A DNA stretch of 64,000 bases from Paragorgia papillata. Taxonomy: Eukaryota; Cnidaria; Anthozoa; Scleralcyonacea; Coralliidae. How positions within the stretch are numbered: position 1 is the stretch's first letter; every line of letters begins with the position of its first letter. The DNA lies in NCBI GenBank assembly GCA_035771165.1, contig JAWNZC010000344.1:1521501-1585500 (forward strand), written 5' to 3'. The notes under the pieces were generated by a model that searched no databases, was not told the origin of the DNA, and saw nothing but the letters and a program-made list of their open reading frames with translations. Positions 61,204-64,000 of the stretch are shown piece by piece. The translations under genes and the position numbers were made by a program.

Positions 61204-61764
61204 AAGGTACAGTAAAGTATTTTTGGATGACCATAATTCAATCCGTAACAGACCAAAAGGCTTGAATAACTCTTCCATTTCCTGCCCAAATTCAAATTCA
61301 AATTCATGGTCATTTGTACCTGTCATTTTTGTAACCAGGACGTTTTTGACGATTTCTAAATACTCATTTACTAGGTTCTTTGTGGATTCTGTCACCATAT
61401 TCAATGCACTTTGACTTAACCTACCTTCCTCCCTTGCACACAAAAGAAATTTTGCCACATGGTATTTCAAACTTATCTTCTGATCTCGAGCTATTTCATT
61501 ATTATTAATATCGAGTCCTTGGTTGTTATAAAGTCCTTGGTTATTATCAAGGACATTATTGTTCACAACATCTGAGTGTTCAACTTCAACTAAAACGCAA
61601 TACACATTAAAATTCGGTTCATTCGAATGAGAGTTAATCAGATGCCTAAAAAAAAATTTTCTTTCACTAATTGGGCACGAGAAATTGCAACAATCACAGG
61701 CAATTCCTTCGTCGTCATTTGCCATACCATGACATGAATAGATAACACTCAGGAACACACTCAC
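61204..61764 (-). CDS. C2H2-type protein of a transposon-associated family, first exon
   Basis: From the ATG at 61725 (MANDDEGIACDCC; upstream ATGs to 61764) the frame has a C-x2-C...H-x4-H-like finger (CDCCNFSCPISERKFFFRHLINSH as pattern, residues 10-33). It then has a spacer with NNQGL repeats and YHVAKFLLCAREEGRLSQSALN, matching the block order of the decayed gene at 22837-23491. The frame then runs into the palindrome at about 61190. It looks like an intact first exon facing the kinase gene across a 255-base gap. Function unknown. Confidence 0.55.
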
Positions 61765-62019
61765 TCTAATAGTGAATTTGCCGCCAATATTGATGGTCGT
61801 CCGTCGTCATATCCCGCCAATTTTTTCCACCTGCTGCGCGTGTAGCTATTAACCAATAGCTAGGCTGCATTAAGAAAGTGAGGAGGCCTGGATCTGAGGC
61901 TGACCTTGTGACTATATAATGCGCGGAAAATGCAAGTTTGTCCTCTTGGCTCCTTCAGTCTTTAGAAAGGTACACGACGATATTCGAGTATTCAGCCAGT
62001 CAGTTATAGTGTTCTAGAC
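61765..62019. promoter_or_regulatory. Divergent promoter between C2H2 gene and SAM-kinase gene
   Basis: A 255-base gap between opposite gene starts. ACTATATAATGC at about 61911-61922 is a plausible TATA box for the plus-strand gene, about 100 bases before its ATG. ACCAATAGCT near 61851 is a CCAAT-type motif. Confidence 0.5.
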
Positions 62020-62107
62020 ATGGATTTCAATAAAATGAACACGGACGAGCAAATTCACTTCATGAAAATGAAGCAGATTCCTCAAGAGGTTTGTCCGGTT
62101 TTAGAAT
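62020..62107 (+). CDS. SAM plus protein-kinase gene, exon 1
   Basis: ATG at 62020 opens MDFNKMNTDEQIHFMKMKQI and continues to a GTGAGTAT donor at 62108, phase 1. With exon 2 it forms a SAM-like fold (T.EQ...F.K.KQI....C...E). No other ATG lies upstream in frame near the TATA box. Confidence 0.65.
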
Positions 62108-62226
62108 GTGAGTATATCTATTTCTTGTCTGTTGTGTCCGCCATGCGGTGGCAAAGTCCAAAAGTCGAACTGTTGAAGGCGCCTGTCTGCTTTTGGGGCT
62201 TAATTACTCATTTCACTTTCATATAG

Positions 62227-62392
62227 TTAACGATATAAATGGACTGACTCTGTCGTATATGCTAGAAGACCAGTAGAATTCATGGCAATGTTCCCTAAGT
62301 CCGGCCATCGTTTGCTTTTGAAACGCGCGGCAAAAGGTTTGTTTGGTATGGAAGCTCAGCAGATTCCAGCTGAAATGGACGCAACACAAATG
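62227..62392 (+). CDS. SAM plus protein-kinase gene, exon 2
   Basis: This is bounded by TTTCATATAG and GTAAGC. It encodes NDINGLTLSYMLED, then in a second frame VEFMAMFPKSGHRLLLKRAAKGL, the second half of a SAM-like domain (DI.G..L..L.....F.....G.R..LL). A one-base frame change near 62268 separates the two parts. Either the gene is broken or the base is a sequence error, since the exon's end phase fits exon 3 exactly. Confidence 0.6.
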
Positions 62393-63699
62393 GTAAGCCT
62401 CGTATTATTGTAAAGTATATATTTGTATTGTTAAAGTATTAAGACTTTGCGTACTTTTGTGTTGAAATGGCGGTTTTGCGCGAAATATTAAAACCTAAAA
62501 GTTAACATACTTAGAATCTAGAATCGCAGGCTATTTAATTTCCGGTCCATACGCAAAATGACGCATGCTGATTGGCTCCTGAGCGGTCGGGATTTTACGG
62601 TATTGACCGACCGGTCAATACGCTTTTTCTACAAAATATATAAAAATTTTGGCGAGAAAATTTTTGAGTTGATTTGAATACAAATAAAAGAGAACTGGGT
62701 ATCTTTATTCAAATATTCTGAACAATGAAATGTGCTGGAACATTTGGCTGGTTTATCTAAAAACACGACAAATAAAAGCCCAACTGGTGTAAACAAGAAA
62801 GTCAAGAACTCAAGAAGCGACACGAAAAAGTTAACAGGTACAGACCTCGCACTCGGTTAATAAGCCTTTACAGTAATACGGATAGAAGTTTACTCAGACG
62901 AAGTCTAAAGATAAAGAAACAAGTTTGAGTTTTTTTGGCTTCACGGTGTCAGGGTGACGGGGCATTCATGCGGTAAGTTTCTCTCATTTTTTTAACATTG
63001 ATACAATAGTAGTGTAATAACCTGAGATATTGAAGGTATTTTTGAACTTTTTGTTGGATGTACTGTATGACATGGTTAAGACTTATCTGTGGTTGAATAT
63101 CCATGCAACCATCAACCATGCAGAGTTTTAATAATATAACTTACTGCTACTGTATTTCAAACATACTGTATAAAGAAAAATAGAGTTGCATAATATTTCT
63201 GCTCACCAGCTGTTAAGGCGAGATGACCCATCTCTTACCCGTCCTGGACAAATGGCACATTTGACACAGGTGACAGCAATTTGCAGAAATTTATGCCTTT
63301 ATTAATTTATACATTTAGTATTGTGGGTCCTATAAGGGGAAATAAAGCTGTATTTCTGCACACTAACTGTTAAGGCGAGATGACCCATCTCTTACCCATC
63401 CTGGACAAATGGCACATTTGACACAGGTGACAGCAATTTGCAGAAATTTACGCCTTTATTAATCCTTTATAGTCATATCATCTGGTGTTAGTCAGAGATA
63501 AGAGACTGCTAGGCTACATTATAGCTGGTATACATTAACTAAGATGGTGTAATCCTTATACCACCATTAATTTATAGCCCAGATTCCCACAGTGGACTGT
63601 ACATGTAGGTTATACAGTAAGTATTTTGGGGACAACAGCAGCATTATCAACTTCTTTTAGAGTTATTCTCCTGAAACTTGTTTTAACTTTATATTCTAG
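62393..63699 (+). other. Intron 2 of the SAM-kinase gene
   Basis: 1.3 kb, GTAAGC to TATTCTAG. It contains a direct repeat of about 110 bases (63205-63305 and 63360-63465; TTAAGGCGAGATGACCCATC and TTTGACACAGGTGACAGC blocks). No coding signal. Confidence 0.6.
63205..63465. repeat. Direct repeat in the kinase-gene intron
   Basis: Two copies of a ~105-bp unit (starting near 63205 and 63360), about 155 bases apart, nearly identical over GGCGAGATGACCCATC...CAATTTGCAGAAATTTA. Confidence 0.85.
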
Positions 63700-64000
63700 T
63701 CTGGGCCATCAACAAAACGAAAGTGTTTTTCAAAAGAGAACACCAAAGAAGAAAAAAAGAAGATGAAAAGAACGAAAAAGTTGTCTGCTAATTTTGAGTC
63801 ACTGAAGCAATTGTGCTTTGAACAAAAGCAAAAATTAAAAGCCAACACCAAATCTGAAAATAAATGTGTTTCTAAGGATGCCAATTCAATATTACAGGAG
63901 ATTGATCCACTTCTACTCTCCAAATTTAAAAAGGATTCTTTTCTTGGGAAAGGAGCATTTGGTTCTGTGGAACTGTGCCAGTTCCATGGATATTACGTTG
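63700..64000 (+). CDS. SAM plus protein-kinase gene, exon 3 (kinase domain start, partial)
   Basis: Phase-0 continuation from exon 2. A lysine-rich linker (STKRKCFSKENTKEEKKKMK) is followed by FKKDSFLGKGAFGSVELCQF, whose GKGAFGSV is the ATP-binding glycine loop of a protein kinase. The window ends before the VAIK lysine and catalytic loop, so Ser/Thr or Tyr type cannot be told. The SAM-plus-kinase combination suggests a signalling or immune-type kinase. Confidence 0.8.

Overview
The window is eukaryotic, very probably from an aquatic invertebrate and most likely a cnidarian. GT-AG introns, SAM-domain and kinase exons and AATAAA signals mark it as animal DNA. The mix of Polinton/adintovirus-like, BEL/Pao, APE-type LINE, hAT, Kolobok-like and piggyBac elements fits cnidarian genomes. 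The taxon is inferred from gene style, not proven. Almost everything is mobile DNA nested in mobile DNA; host coding sequence is limited to a few exons.

1-22,880: a Polinton (Maverick/adintovirus-like element, 1388-22705, 6-bp target duplication AGGGAG) sits inside a minus-strand LINE whose reading continues on both sides. Rightward genes are a three-unit GRF zinc-finger protein, a Bcl-2-like protein, integrase with chromodomain, minor capsid, core protein, major capsid and adenain-like protease. Leftward genes are two conserved proteins of unknown function, packaging ATPase, a zinc-finger protein and protein-primed DNA polymerase B with an intron. The element is dead or dying: a hAT element splits the minor capsid gene, a LINE lies after the major capsid gene, a Kolobok-like element splits one unknown gene, and several genes carry single stop codons or frameshifts.

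22,880-24,800: a decayed C2H2 gene on the minus strand faces the first two exons of a plus-strand SAM-like gene.

24,804-43,720: a second Polinton-type insertion (TSD TCTAGA) is only about 2 kb of non-coding DNA. A BEL/Pao retrotransposon (26746-43610, TSD AATGT) sits in it. An 11-kb inverted-repeat element (30963-41950, TSD TAA) sits in the BEL element and holds more than 6 kb of pentanucleotide arrays of the TTGTN type.

43,727-48,380: mostly non-coding, with a TTAA-flanked foldback element and a broken piggyBac transposase gene.

48,389-55,160: a third Polinton-type element (TSD CCGGCG) without integrase, capsid or polymerase. Its inverted arms carry Bcl-2-like, unknown and PC4-like genes, full-length on the right and partly truncated on the left. 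Its centre holds protease, unknown and ATPase fragments, a membrane protein and a second GRF protein.

55,170-64,000: non-coding DNA with small inverted-repeat elements, a host-type exon, a 3.2-kb diverged palindrome carrying exon copies in both orientations, a C2H2 gene, and the first three exons of a SAM plus protein-kinase gene running off the right edge.
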